A stretch of 64,000 nt of DNA from Roseovarius litoreus (GTDB taxonomy: Bacteria; Pseudomonadota; Alphaproteobacteria; Rhodobacterales; Rhodobacteraceae). The stretch is taken from positions 1 to 64,000 of the forward strand of contig NZ_FRCB01000007.1 of assembly GCF_900142765.1 (NCBI RefSeq), written 5' to 3'. The notes under the pieces were generated by a model that worked only from the letters and a program-made list of their open reading frames with translations, was not told where the DNA came from and did not search any database. Below, piece by piece: positions 50,875 through 60,387 of the stretch. The first letter of the stretch is position 1. Each line of letters begins with the position of its first letter. A program made the translations under genes and the position numbers.

Positions 50875-52686
50875 ATGCGCCACTCCACCCACACCTCAAC
50901 CGAGATTCCTGCCGACGGCTGGTCCACGATCCGCCGTGTCGCGCCTTATCTCTGGCCCGAGGGGCAGGGATGGGTCAAACGCCGGGTCGTCTTTGCGCTG
51001 ATCGCGCTCTTCGTGGCCAAGCTGGTCGCGGTGGGTACGCCGTTCTTCTACAAGGCGGCGGTCGATGCGCTGGCGGGCGAAAGCGACAATGCCGCCTGGA
51101 TGCTGGGGTACGGCGCGGTGGGCCTGACCGTGGCCTATGGCATGGCACGGCTGATGAATGTGGGCTTTCAACAGCTGCGCGACGTGATCTTCGCACGTGT
51201 CGCACAGCGCGCCCTGCGCCAGCTTGCGCTTGAGACCTTCACCCATATCCACCAGATGTCGCTGCGCTATCACATCACCCGCAAGACAGGTGGCCTGAGC
51301 CGGATCATCGAACGCGGGGTCAAGGGCGTCGAATTCCTGCTCCGCTTCCTGCTGTTCTCCATTGGGCCGCTGGTGCTGGAACTTGTGATGATCGGGCTGG
51401 TGCTCTGGACGCTTTTCGATTTCTGGTATCTCGTCGTGGTGGTTGGGGTCATCGCGGCCTATGTCGCCTTCACCTTCAAGGTCACCGAATGGCGGGTGAA
51501 GCTGCGCAAGGAAATGAACGATCAGGACACCGACGCCAACCAGAAGGCGATCGACAGCCTGTTGAATTTCGAGACGGTCAAGTATTTCGGCGCCGAACGC
51601 CGCGAGGCGGCCCGCTACGACGCGGCGATGGCCGGCTATGAAAAGGCCGCGCTGCAGACTTCCTATTCATTGGCCTTCCTGAATTTCGGGCAGTCGCTGC
51701 TGATCACGGGCGGGTTGGTGGCGGTCATGGTGATGGCCGCGATCGGCGTGCAGAACGGCGCCATGACGGTGGGTGATTTCGTGATGGTCAACGCCTACAT
51801 GATCCAGATCACCATGCCTTTGAACTTTCTCGGCACCGTCTATCGCGAGATCAGGCAGTCCCTCGTGGACATGGGCGAAATGTTCGGATTGTTGGAGCAG
51901 GCGCCGGATATTACCGAAAAAACAAACGCAAAGGTTCTGAATGTGCAAGGCGGCGAAGTGTCCTTCGACGCGGTTTTCTTCGGCTACGACCCGGCACGAC
52001 CGATCCTCAAGGGCGTCAGCCTGCATGTGCAGCCCGGTCAGACTCTGGCCGTTGTCGGCCCCTCCGGCTCGGGCAAATCCACGATCGGGCGGCTGCTCTT
52101 TCGCTTCTATGACGTGCAGAAGGGCGCGGTGAGGATCGACGGACAGGACCTGCGCGATCTGACGCTGGAAAGCCTTCATGCGGCGATCGGCGTCGTGCCG
52201 CAGGACACGGTGCTGTTCAACGACACGGTGGGCTACAACATCGCCTATGGGCGCGATGGCGCCACCCGTGACGAGATCGAAGAGGCCGCCCGGGCCGCGC
52301 AGATCCACGATTTCATCATGAGCCTGCCTGATGGGTATGACACGCAGGTGGGCGAACGCGGTCTGAAACTTTCGGGCGGTGAAAAGCAGCGGGTCGGCAT
52401 CGCGCGCACCTTGCTCAAGAACCCGCCGATTCTTCTGCTCGATGAGGCGACAAGCGCGCTCGACACCGAAACCGAGCGCGACATTCAGGGCGCGTTGCAA
52501 CGGGCAGGGCAGGGGCGCACGGTCATCACCATCGCGCATCGTCTGTCCACCGTGGCTGATGCCGACCGGATCGTGGTGCTGGAAGACGGTCAGATCGTCG
52601 AAGAGGGCACCCATACCGAGCTTCTGGCGCGGCAGGGCCGCTATGCCAGCCTGTGGCAGCGCCAGCAATCCGAAGAGGCCGCATGA
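50875..52686 (+). CDS. Atm1/HMT1-type ABC exporter, fused permease-ATPase
   Basis: This is a 603-residue half-transporter. About six membrane helices (from VVFALIALFVAKLVAVGTPFFYKAAVDAL) precede the ATPase with Walker A GPSGSGKST, signature LSGGEKQRVGIART and Walker B ILLLDEATSALD. ISRIIERGVKG-like and FNFGQSLLITGG-type features (here GGLSRIIERGVKGVEFLLRF, FLNFGQSLLITGGL) place it in the Atm1 group, which exports glutathione-linked sulfur or metal species. It overlaps the next gene by four bases. Confidence 0.9.
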   Translation: MRHSTHTSTEIPADGWSTIRRVAPYLWPEGQGWVKRRVVFALIALFVAKLVAVGTPFFYKAAVDALAGESDNAAWMLGYGAVGLTVAYGMARLMNVGFQQLRDVIFARVAQRALRQLALETFTHIHQMSLRYHITRKTGGLSRIIERGVKGVEFLLRFLLFSIGPLVLELVMIGLVLWTLFDFWYLVVVVGVIAAYVAFTFKVTEWRVKLRKEMNDQDTDANQKAIDSLLNFETVKYFGAERREAARYDAAMAGYEKAALQTSYSLAFLNFGQSLLITGGLVAVMVMAAIGVQNGAMTVGDFVMVNAYMIQITMPLNFLGTVYREIRQSLVDMGEMFGLLEQAPDITEKTNAKVLNVQGGEVSFDAVFFGYDPARPILKGVSLHVQPGQTLAVVGPSGSGKSTIGRLLFRFYDVQKGAVRIDGQDLRDLTLESLHAAIGVVPQDTVLFNDTVGYNIAYGRDGATRDEIEEAARAAQIHDFIMSLPDGYDTQVGERGLKLSGGEKQRVGIARTLLKNPPILLLDEATSALDTETERDIQGALQRAGQGRTVITIAHRLSTVADADRIVVLEDGQIVEEGTHTELLARQGRYASLWQRQQSEEAA

Positions 52687-53039
52687 GCCGCAAGGCGGGT
52701 CCCGAAACACCCGATGGGCGCTATTTCGTGGCGCGCGGACGTCTCTGGCGCAAGGGTGATCCCTCTCTCTGCGACACGACCCGCCGGGCGGCGATCAAGG
52801 CGCTCATGCAGGCCCGCCTTGCCGAACGGCGGGCCGAGGATGACGCGGAACGCCGCGCCGCGCGAGATGCGATCGAAGCGGCCAAATGCCGTTTGGGCGA
52901 AGCCGGCCCCGTCTGGTGGGACGATGGCGCCCCCGACGAGAGCGGCCAGCACCCCGTCAACAGCCGCTATCGAGATTGGTGGGCCTCGCTCGATGCCGCG
53001 GCCCGTGCGCGCGGTGAGCATGATCCGCGCAGCAACTGA
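52683..53039 (+). CDS. Conserved small protein of unknown function
   Basis: This is a 118-residue basic protein (DGRYFVARGRLWRKGDPSLCDTTRRAAIKALMQARLAERRAEDDAERRAARDAIEAAK), with a helical charged middle and a Trp-rich end (GPVWWDDGAPDES, YRDWWASLD). Similar proteins occur widely in Proteobacteria without known role. It is translationally coupled to the ABC exporter and converges with the RND gene three bases later. Confidence 0.8.
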   Translation: MSRKAGPETPDGRYFVARGRLWRKGDPSLCDTTRRAAIKALMQARLAERRAEDDAERRAARDAIEAAKCRLGEAGPVWWDDGAPDESGQHPVNSRYRDWWASLDAAARARGEHDPRSN

Positions 53040-53042
53040 GGC

Positions 53043-56000
53043 TTATTCCGCCGCCCGCAGCGGATTTCCCTCGGCGTCCCGCGCCTCGATCACCCGCTTG
53101 ATATCCTCGACCACCGGGCGTGCGGCGTCCTCGTCGACATAGCCCTTATCGCCCGGATGCTCTTCGGGCCAAAGAAGCTCGGGCGCCCGCACTTGCCCTG
53201 CGCTGGCCTCGAGCGCCCAATCCTTAGCCGCGCGGCTGGCGCGGCCCAATGACAGCGCCGCCAGCCCCTGTGCGCCCCAATTGACATAGGTGCCCGCCCA
53301 GATCCGCAGCGCCAGCATCGAGGGGGTGAAGATCAGTGTCAGCACCGTCGCGATCCCCAGACCGAAGACCACCGCCGTGGCCAGCTGTTTCCACCACAGC
53401 GCGGTCGGCGAGTTGAACGCATAGCCGCCATTCACGAAATCAAGGCTAAGCCCGAACATCATCGGCGCAAGCCCCGCCATGGTCGTGATCGTCGTCAGCA
53501 GCACGGGCCGGATGCGCGCCTCGGCGGTGCGGGTGATCGCCTCGATCCGGGGCATGTAGCGGCTGTATTCCTGATAGGTGTCGATCAGCACGATATTGTT
53601 GTTCACCACGATCCCCGCCAAGGCGACGATCCCGGTGCCAGTCATGATGATCGAAAACGGCTGGTTCATCACCAGCATGCCGATCAGCACGCCCGTCGTC
53701 GACAGAACCACCGCCAGCAGCACCAGAATGGCGTTATAGACGCTGTTGAACTGCGCCAGCAGGATGATGAACATCAGCGCGAGCGCCCCCGCAAAGGCCT
53801 TTTGCAGGAAGGCACCGGATTCAGCCTGATCCTCCTGATCGCCGGTCCATTCATACGCCACGCTGTTCGGCAGAACGCCGCTGTCCAGCCACTCGGTCAG
53901 CACCGCGATCCGCTCGTTGGCGGTGATCGGAACGACGGTTTCGCGGCCATCTTCACCCCGCACGGTGCGGGTGAGGCCATCTGCGACACCGGCCTTGATG
54001 TCGAAATACCGCGTCTGATCGACCCGGTCGATCTGCGCCAGTTTCTGCACCGGCTTGCGCGTGATGAAATTCGACAGCGGCACCAGCCCATCCTCGGTGC
54101 GCACTTTCAGCGTGTCGAGCGTGCTCAGCACCCGGTCCTGTTCGGGCAGCCGCACACGAATGTCGATCTCCTCGTCCGACGACGGCACGCGCATCGTATC
54201 CAGCAGGATACCCCGTGTGACCAGCTGCACCATCGCACCCACCGTGGCCACATCCGCGCCATAACGGCCCGCCTTTTCCACATCGACGTCGATCTGCCAG
54301 TCGATCCCCGGCAGCGGCAGCGTATCCTCGATCTGCTGAAGGCCCTGGGTCTCTTCGAATTTCTGCCGCGCGAGGCGCGTCGCCTCCTGCAGGTCGGTCC
54401 AATTGTCCCCCTTGAGACGAAGCTGCACCGGCTTGGCCGACGCAGGCCCTCGCGCCTGCGCCAATATCTCGATCTGGATGCCGGGAAGCTGCTGCAACTG
54501 GACCGTGAGCTCGTCGATGATCGTGTCACCGTCGAACGCCTCGGCACTCACCGACCGGTGCACGTCGATGTCCAGCAGCGGAATGGTGAACCACGTCTCG
54601 CGGGTTTGCGGCCGCTCGTCCCAGGGGATCGTCTCAAGCTGGACCTGACCGATCGTGTCCAAAGGCGCCTCGGCCCCGCCGGTATTGTTGTTCAGCCCCC
54701 CTTCGCCGGCAAAGGCAAAGGCGGTCTGCACACCGGGATGCTGCAGCACGATGTCCTCGACAGTCGCGACCAGCTCATCTTTCTGCTCGATCGACAGGTT
54801 GCCGCGCGCCCGCACATAGACGATGGCCTGTTCAGGCTCGGATTCGACGAAGAATTCCGTGCCCTTGTTGTTGTTGACATAAAAGATCAGCACCGAGCCG
54901 ACGAGCACGAAGACCATCCCGAAACTGACGATCGGCATGATCGGGTTGCCGGCGATGAAATGGATCACCCGGCCAAAGGGCGATCTGTGATATCCCGCCT
55001 TGATCGGCTTGTCGCGCTGCAGCCAGAGCCGCGATTTCAGGCGTCCGGTGCCGTTGCGGAGGCGCCGGATGATCGCCATGGCGCCAAGCATCGCGGCGAT
55101 GATCCCCGTGATGCCGACCGCCGCCAGAACAACCACGCCCAGGCACAGCACAAAGACCGAGGCCAGAACCGGAATGACCGAGGCGAAGATGCGGCTCGAG
55201 TCCATCATGGCGAATTGCGCGCTGACATCGTTCAGCAGCACCGGCGCCAACCAGCCCGCCAGAGCCAGCCCGGCAAGGGCCGCCGGGAAAAGCAGCAGGT
55301 GCCAAAGCCAGTAACCTCCCGCAATCTGCGCGATACGCTGGTCGAACCAGCGTTCCGTCCGCCCCGTGACACCGCCCATCACCGGCAGATAGACCAGCGC
55401 AACCAGCAGCGATGCCGACAGCACGAAAATCAGTGTGACAGGCAACATGCCCATGAACTGCCCCGGCACGCCCGGCCAGAACAGCATCGGCAGAAAGGCG
55501 CAGAGCGTTGTCGCTGTGGAACTGACCACGGGCCAGAACATCCGCTTTGCCGAGGCGACATAGGCATGCATCGGCCCTTCGCCTTCAGCGATGCGCTTGT
55601 CGGCGTATTCCACAACCACGATCGCGCCGTCCACCAGCATCCCCACCGCGAGGATCAGACCGAACATCACGATATTCGAAATCGCGACCCCCATCATCGC
55701 CAGCAGCGCGAAACACAGCAGGAAGGATGTGGGAATGGCAAATCCCACCAGCAGGGCAGGGCGGATGCCTAGGGCGGCCAGCGTCACGATCATCACCAGC
55801 GCGATGGCCGTCAGAACCGAGCCTTCCAGCTGCTTGACCATCGATTCCACCGTGCTCGACTGATCGTTCGAGGTGCCGACTTCGACAACCGCCCGCAGCT
55901 GGTCGGGCCATTCGGCCTCGGCCTCGGCGACGGTCTGGCGCACAAGGTCCGATGTCTCGATGATGTTGTAGCCCTTGCGCTTGATGACCTGCAAAGCGAC

Positions 56001-56834
56001 GGTCTTCTCTCCGTTGAACCGCGCGGTGCCGATCCGGTCCTCGAAGGTCAGGTTGATCTCGGCCAGATCGCCAAGCGTGATGACCCGGTCGCCGTTTGTC
56101 TTGACCGGCAGATCATAGATGTCGCGCGTTTCATCGAACGAAGACGGTATCTTGACCGAGAAGGTGCCGCTGGCGGTTTCCACCTCGCCTGCGGCGATCA
56201 GCAGGTTGTTGTTGCGCACCACATTGATCAACTCGCCAGCCGTGACGTTATAGGCCTCAAGCCGCAGCGGATCGAGAACCACCTCCACCATCTCGTCGCG
56301 ATTGCCCGCGATCCCCGCCTCCAGAATAGGCTCCAGCGACTCCAGCCGGTCCTGCAGGTCCTTGGCCAGCTGCGCCATCATGCGTTCGGGTACATCGCCC
56401 GTCAGGTTGACGATGATGATGGGGAATTCGCTGAAATTGATCTCGTTGATCGAGTATTTCTCGGCGCCATCGGGAAATTTGGCCTCGGCGGCGCTCATCG
56501 CGTCGCGCACATCGGCCATGATCTTGGTCTTGTCCCAGCCGAATTCGAACTCCAGCGCCACGCCGGCGTAATTCTCGGCGGCGGTGCCGGTCATCGTCTT
56601 GAGCCCGTCCAGATCGCTCAGCTCGGTTTCCATGACCTTGACCAGCAGCTTTTCGCTGTCTTCGGCGGAAATGCCCGGGAACGCCACCGATACGAAGAGC
56701 GCCGGGATCTCGATATCCGGCTCGCCCTCCTTGGGCAGGCCGACATAGGCCACCGCCCCCGCAAGAATGGACACGACGATGAATGTCAGAACCATCCGCG
56801 CCCGTGCTGCGGCCCAGTCGACGATGCCGGTCAT
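53043..56834 (-). CDS. RND-family efflux permease, enlarged
   Basis: This is a 1,263-residue RND pump, about 200 residues longer than typical AcrB-type permeases. N-terminal MTGIVDWAAARARMVLTFIVVSILAGAVAYVGL, EPDIEIPALFVSVAFPGIS and the TM4-region GLILAVGMLVDGAIVVVEY with its Asp are clear. The added length lies in the middle (about residues 500-640) and contains two or three extra hydrophobic segments before the second half (IVSFGMVFVLVGSVLIFYV). It forms a tripartite pump with the adaptor encoded just upstream, overlapping by four bases. The substrate is unknown. Confidence 0.9.
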   Translation of the reverse strand: MTGIVDWAAARARMVLTFIVVSILAGAVAYVGLPKEGEPDIEIPALFVSVAFPGISAEDSEKLLVKVMETELSDLDGLKTMTGTAAENYAGVALEFEFGWDKTKIMADVRDAMSAAEAKFPDGAEKYSINEINFSEFPIIIVNLTGDVPERMMAQLAKDLQDRLESLEPILEAGIAGNRDEMVEVVLDPLRLEAYNVTAGELINVVRNNNLLIAAGEVETASGTFSVKIPSSFDETRDIYDLPVKTNGDRVITLGDLAEINLTFEDRIGTARFNGEKTVALQVIKRKGYNIIETSDLVRQTVAEAEAEWPDQLRAVVEVGTSNDQSSTVESMVKQLEGSVLTAIALVMIVTLAALGIRPALLVGFAIPTSFLLCFALLAMMGVAISNIVMFGLILAVGMLVDGAIVVVEYADKRIAEGEGPMHAYVASAKRMFWPVVSSTATTLCAFLPMLFWPGVPGQFMGMLPVTLIFVLSASLLVALVYLPVMGGVTGRTERWFDQRIAQIAGGYWLWHLLLFPAALAGLALAGWLAPVLLNDVSAQFAMMDSSRIFASVIPVLASVFVLCLGVVVLAAVGITGIIAAMLGAMAIIRRLRNGTGRLKSRLWLQRDKPIKAGYHRSPFGRVIHFIAGNPIMPIVSFGMVFVLVGSVLIFYVNNNKGTEFFVESEPEQAIVYVRARGNLSIEQKDELVATVEDIVLQHPGVQTAFAFAGEGGLNNNTGGAEAPLDTIGQVQLETIPWDERPQTRETWFTIPLLDIDVHRSVSAEAFDGDTIIDELTVQLQQLPGIQIEILAQARGPASAKPVQLRLKGDNWTDLQEATRLARQKFEETQGLQQIEDTLPLPGIDWQIDVDVEKAGRYGADVATVGAMVQLVTRGILLDTMRVPSSDEEIDIRVRLPEQDRVLSTLDTLKVRTEDGLVPLSNFITRKPVQKLAQIDRVDQTRYFDIKAGVADGLTRTVRGEDGRETVVPITANERIAVLTEWLDSGVLPNSVAYEWTGDQEDQAESGAFLQKAFAGALALMFIILLAQFNSVYNAILVLLAVVLSTTGVLIGMLVMNQPFSIIMTGTGIVALAGIVVNNNIVLIDTYQEYSRYMPRIEAITRTAEARIRPVLLTTITTMAGLAPMMFGLSLDFVNGGYAFNSPTALWWKQLATAVVFGLGIATVLTLIFTPSMLALRIWAGTYVNWGAQGLAALSLGRASRAAKDWALEASAGQVRAPELLWPEEHPGDKGYVDEDAARPVVEDIKRVIEARDAEGNPLRAAE

Positions 56835-58075
56835 TGACCAAGCTCCTGATAGCTGGGGGCCACCGGAACGCCGTCTGTGACATATTCCTGTCCGATCACG
56901 ATGACGTTGGCAGTCTCGGGCAATCCGGCCAGCCAGACGCCGGTCGTCGTGTCGCGCAGCAGGCTGACCGGGGCAAATTCGGCCGTGTTCTCGGCGGTGA
57001 CCAGACGCACGCCCAAGGTACCCTCGTCATTCAGGGTCAGTGCCGATTGCGGCAGAAGATGCGCCGTCTTGCCATCGGCCGAAATCACGATCTCGGCGGT
57101 CTGGCCATCGCGCAACGTCAGGTCCGGGTTGTCCACCCGTATCTCGACGCGAAAGGTACGGGTCGTCTCATCGGCCCGCCGCGACAGGAACGTCACCTCG
57201 CCCTGAACTTGCCCGCCCGAGGCCATCTTCGCCACCGCCAGCGCCCCCGGCTGCACACGCTCGACATCCGTTTCGGGCACGAAACCCACCAGCATGATCG
57301 GATCGAGCTGGATCACCGTCGCACACAGCGCACCGGGCTGCAGCAGGCTGCCCAATTCGGCGGTATCGCTTTCCAGCAACCCCGCAAATGGCGCGCTGAT
57401 CGTCAGGCGCTCGATTTCCTTCTGCGCCGCCGCCACCGCCGCTTGAGCCGATTCGATCTCGGCGCGGGCGGTTTCCAGCCCGCTGGTGGCCGACTCGACA
57501 GCCGCCTCCGCCGATCTCAGCGCCGCATTGGTCGAGGCCGCCCGGCTCTGCGAGGCAAAGCCCTCGATCTGCAATTGCCGCGCGGCATTGTCGTTGATCC
57601 GCGCCTCATCCAGCCGCGATCGCGCCTCGGCCACGCGGGCCTGCGTTTCGGGCACACGGGCGCGCGCCGCCGCCAGCTTTGCGCGCGTCTCGGCAAGGGC
57701 CGCCTCCCGGGTTCCGGGATCGAGTTCGCACAGCGTCTGGCCCGTTTCTACGAAGGCACCCTTGCGCAGCGGCTCCGAAACCACCTGTCCCGTGGTCTCG
57801 GCCCGCAGGTCGACCTGCCGGAACGCCTCGGTCTGGCCGCGCAGGATCACCGCGCTGTCGATCATGCGCGCCGTCGACTTCACCGCCACCACGCGCACCG
57901 GATCTGCCGCGCCGTCGGTATCGTCGGCCATTTCCTGAGCAGGGGGCTCGGCGGTCTGGGATGTTTGCGTCTCCACGCCACCCGTGAGCACCGCCACAAG
58001 CCTGTCACGCTCGAACACGAAGGCGTAGACAAGCGCTGTGACCACAATCGCGGCGATAATCGGAAACAGTCGCAT
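56831..58075 (-). CDS. RND periplasmic adaptor (membrane fusion protein)
   Basis: This 414-residue protein is read from MRLFPIIAAIVVTALVYAFVF; an ATG 13 codons upstream (58,114) is possible. The layout is an N-terminal anchor, barrel-sandwich hybrid (VDLRAETTGQVVSEPLRKGAFVETGQTLCELD), a long alpha-helical hairpin (AKLAAARARVPETQARVAEARSRLDEARI), the return half (ISAPFAGLLESDTAELGSLLQPG) and beta-barrel domains. It bridges the pump to an outer-membrane channel, which is not encoded here. Confidence 0.88.
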   Translation of the reverse strand: MRLFPIIAAIVVTALVYAFVFERDRLVAVLTGGVETQTSQTAEPPAQEMADDTDGAADPVRVVAVKSTARMIDSAVILRGQTEAFRQVDLRAETTGQVVSEPLRKGAFVETGQTLCELDPGTREAALAETRAKLAAARARVPETQARVAEARSRLDEARINDNAARQLQIEGFASQSRAASTNAALRSAEAAVESATSGLETARAEIESAQAAVAAAQKEIERLTISAPFAGLLESDTAELGSLLQPGALCATVIQLDPIMLVGFVPETDVERVQPGALAVAKMASGGQVQGEVTFLSRRADETTRTFRVEIRVDNPDLTLRDGQTAEIVISADGKTAHLLPQSALTLNDEGTLGVRLVTAENTAEFAPVSLLRDTTTGVWLAGLPETANVIVIGQEYVTDGVPVAPSYQELGQ

Positions 58076-58282
58076 CTTTGATACCCTATCAACGGTCGAC
58101 AGCACATGTCGCATACACCAGCACGGAATCGCCGGACATGGTGAAGATACGCTAAACTATCCTGTTCAGATTAAACGTTTCCGTGTGTTGTCGCAAGATG
58201 GCCGATATCTCCCGAATCTCCGGCCCCTTGGCAGGGCCGGGTCTACGCGCTAAGAGGGGCGCAAACGCAAGGGGTGCAGGGC

Positions 58283-58948
58283 GTGAGCGACACAGACAGT
58301 TTCATCGACGAAGTCTCCGAAGAGGTCCGCCGCGACCGGCTGTTCGGGCTGATGCGGCGCTATGGCTGGATTGCTGTCTTGCTTGTGTTGCTTCTGGTCG
58401 GCGGCACAGCCTGGAACGAATGGCGCAAGGCGCAGGAGCGTCAGACGGCGCAGGCATTCGGCGATGCCGTGCTCGCTGCGCTCGAGGCCGACAGCCGCGA
58501 TGCCCGCGCCGCAGCCCTGTCAGGGGTCGAGGCGCCAAATCCCGGTGCCGCCGTCATGCGCGATCTTTTGGCCGCAGCCGAAGCCTCGGCCGCAACCCCG
58601 CAAGACGCGGCAAGCCGCCTCATGGCGCTTGCCGAAAGCAGCGGGATCGAACCGGTCTATCGCCAGATCGCAACGCTCAAGGCCGTGGCGATGCCCGACT
58701 CGGGCCTGTCGGTCGAGGATCGCCGCACCCGTCTCGAAGGGCTGGCGCTGGCCGAGGGGCTGACGCGGCTTCTTGCCGAAGAACAATTGGCCATGATCGA
58801 CATCGAAACCGGTGACACCGGCGCGGCGCTCGAGCGTCTCGTCGCGATCGTCGGCGATGCGCAGTCCACGCCGGGCTTGCGTCGCCGCGCATCACAAGTG
58901 ATTGTGGCACTGGGGGGCGACCTGCCTGGTCCCGGTCAGGGCGAGTAG
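58283..58948 (+). CDS. YfgM-like membrane-anchored TPR protein
   Basis: This is a 221-residue protein from GTG. After a short cytoplasmic stretch (DTDSFIDEVSEEVRRDRLFGLMRRY) comes one helix (WIAVLLVLLLVGGTAWNEW), then a periplasmic helical repeat domain, the YfgM/DUF2133 type. In E. coli yfgM precedes bamB and der and its product assists periplasmic folding; the same order here supports the call. Confidence 0.85.
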   Translation: MSDTDSFIDEVSEEVRRDRLFGLMRRYGWIAVLLVLLLVGGTAWNEWRKAQERQTAQAFGDAVLAALEADSRDARAAALSGVEAPNPGAAVMRDLLAAAEASAATPQDAASRLMALAESSGIEPVYRQIATLKAVAMPDSGLSVEDRRTRLEGLALAEGLTRLLAEEQLAMIDIETGDTGAALERLVAIVGDAQSTPGLRRRASQVIVALGGDLPGPGQGE

Positions 58949-59012
58949 AACAACACGCCGCCGCCGGGTCTTTACGGCCCAGAGGGGCGCGACAAGTGAG
59001 GGGGCTTCGGCT

Positions 59013-60338
59013 TTGAAACCAAACGCGATGTTTCTGGGGCTTGCGGCCTTGCTGGCCGTCACGGCCTGTTCCAGAGAAGAAGCGCTTCTTCAGGGAGAGC
59101 GTGAAGGCATCCGCAATATCCTGACAGAGTCGCCCGCGCCCGTGGATGACAGCGCTCAGGTCAACAGGTCTCAGCCCGTAACCCTGCCCGCAGCCGTCTC
59201 CAATGCAAACTGGACGCAGGCCATCGGCACGCCATCCACCCGCACCGATCACCCGTCCCTGTCGGCGAGCCCTCAGCGCATCTGGTCGACCTCGATCGGC
59301 GCGGGCGATGGTCGCAAGGTGCGCATCACCGCGGATCCGGTCGTGGCGGGTGGGCGCATCTTTACGCTCGATGCGCAATCCCAGGTCAGCGCGGTCTCCA
59401 CCTCCGGCGAGGTGCTGTGGCGTCGCGATCTCGTGCCTCCCAACGATTCCGCAAGCGATGCGTCGGGCGGCGGTCTGGCCTTTGGCGACGGGCGGCTCTT
59501 CGTGTCCTCGGGCTTCGGGCTGATGACGGCGCTTGATGCCGAAACCGGGGCCGAGCTCTGGCAACAGAACCTGCGCGCCACCGGAACGGGCAACCCGACC
59601 GTGATGGGCGATCTGGTGTATCTGGTCGCCGGTGACGATGTCGCCTGGGCACTCGATACGCAGAATGGGCGCATCCGCTGGCAGCTTACCGGCACGCCCG
59701 ATATCAACAACGTGATGGGCGGTCCGGCGCCTGCCGTGTCTGACAAATACGTGGTCTTCGCCTTTGGTGCCGCCGAGGTTCAGGGCGCGTTTCGTCAGGG
59801 CGGTTTGCGGCTCTGGGATGCCCAGATCGCCGGTCAGCGCGAGGGCTATGCCGGTGCGCGCGTCGCTGATATCACCGGCGATCCGGTGATCTACGGCGAC
59901 AGGGTCTTTGTCGGCAGCCACTCGGGGCGGATGGTGGCGCTTGGTCTCGCCAATGGCGAGCGGCTTTGGACGGCCAATGAAGGCCCGCTGAACCGGGTAT
60001 GGCCTTCGGGCGATTCGGTCTACATGATCTCGGATCGCAACGAACTGGTCCGCCTGCAGGCCGAAGATGGCGAACAGGTCTGGTCGGTCAAGCTGCAGCT
60101 TTTCACCAAGGACCGCCCGCGGCGCCAGTCCGAGATCGTGGCGCATCACGGCCCGGTCATGGCCGGTGGACAGCTGGTTGTGGCCTCGGGCGACGGTTTG
60201 CTGCGGTTTTTCGATCCGCGGGACGGCACGCTGATCCGCACGGTCGATCTGCCGGGCGGCGCGACGACCAACCCCGTGGTGGCGGGAGGCGCGCTTTATG
60301 TCGTGTCGACCAATGGACAATTGCACGCTTTCCGTTAG
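59013..60338 (+). CDS. bamB: BamB-like outer-membrane assembly lipoprotein
   Basis: This is a 441-residue protein from TTG 59,013 preceded by GAGGGGG; ATG 59,028 is an alternative. The lipoprotein signal is FLGLAALLAVTAC. The rest is a PQQ-type eight-bladed beta-propeller with recurrent blades such as GRIFTLDAQSQVSAVSTSGEVLWRRD and GLMTALDAETGAELWQQNL. BamB scaffolds the BAM complex for beta-barrel insertion. It lies between yfgM and der as in other Proteobacteria. Confidence 0.9.
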   Translation: MKPNAMFLGLAALLAVTACSREEALLQGEREGIRNILTESPAPVDDSAQVNRSQPVTLPAAVSNANWTQAIGTPSTRTDHPSLSASPQRIWSTSIGAGDGRKVRITADPVVAGGRIFTLDAQSQVSAVSTSGEVLWRRDLVPPNDSASDASGGGLAFGDGRLFVSSGFGLMTALDAETGAELWQQNLRATGTGNPTVMGDLVYLVAGDDVAWALDTQNGRIRWQLTGTPDINNVMGGPAPAVSDKYVVFAFGAAEVQGAFRQGGLRLWDAQIAGQREGYAGARVADITGDPVIYGDRVFVGSHSGRMVALGLANGERLWTANEGPLNRVWPSGDSVYMISDRNELVRLQAEDGEQVWSVKLQLFTKDRPRRQSEIVAHHGPVMAGGQLVVASGDGLLRFFDPRDGTLIRTVDLPGGATTNPVVAGGALYVVSTNGQLHAFR

Positions 60339-60387
60339 GCCCGCGATACTGTAACAGGGCGGCTTGATCCGTCCCGGAGCCTGAGAC

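Noticed and set aside
53802..55772. Plus-strand open frame opposite the RND permease
   Set aside because: It is His/Arg/Gln-rich antisense sequence of the pump gene and has no domain or plausible start context.
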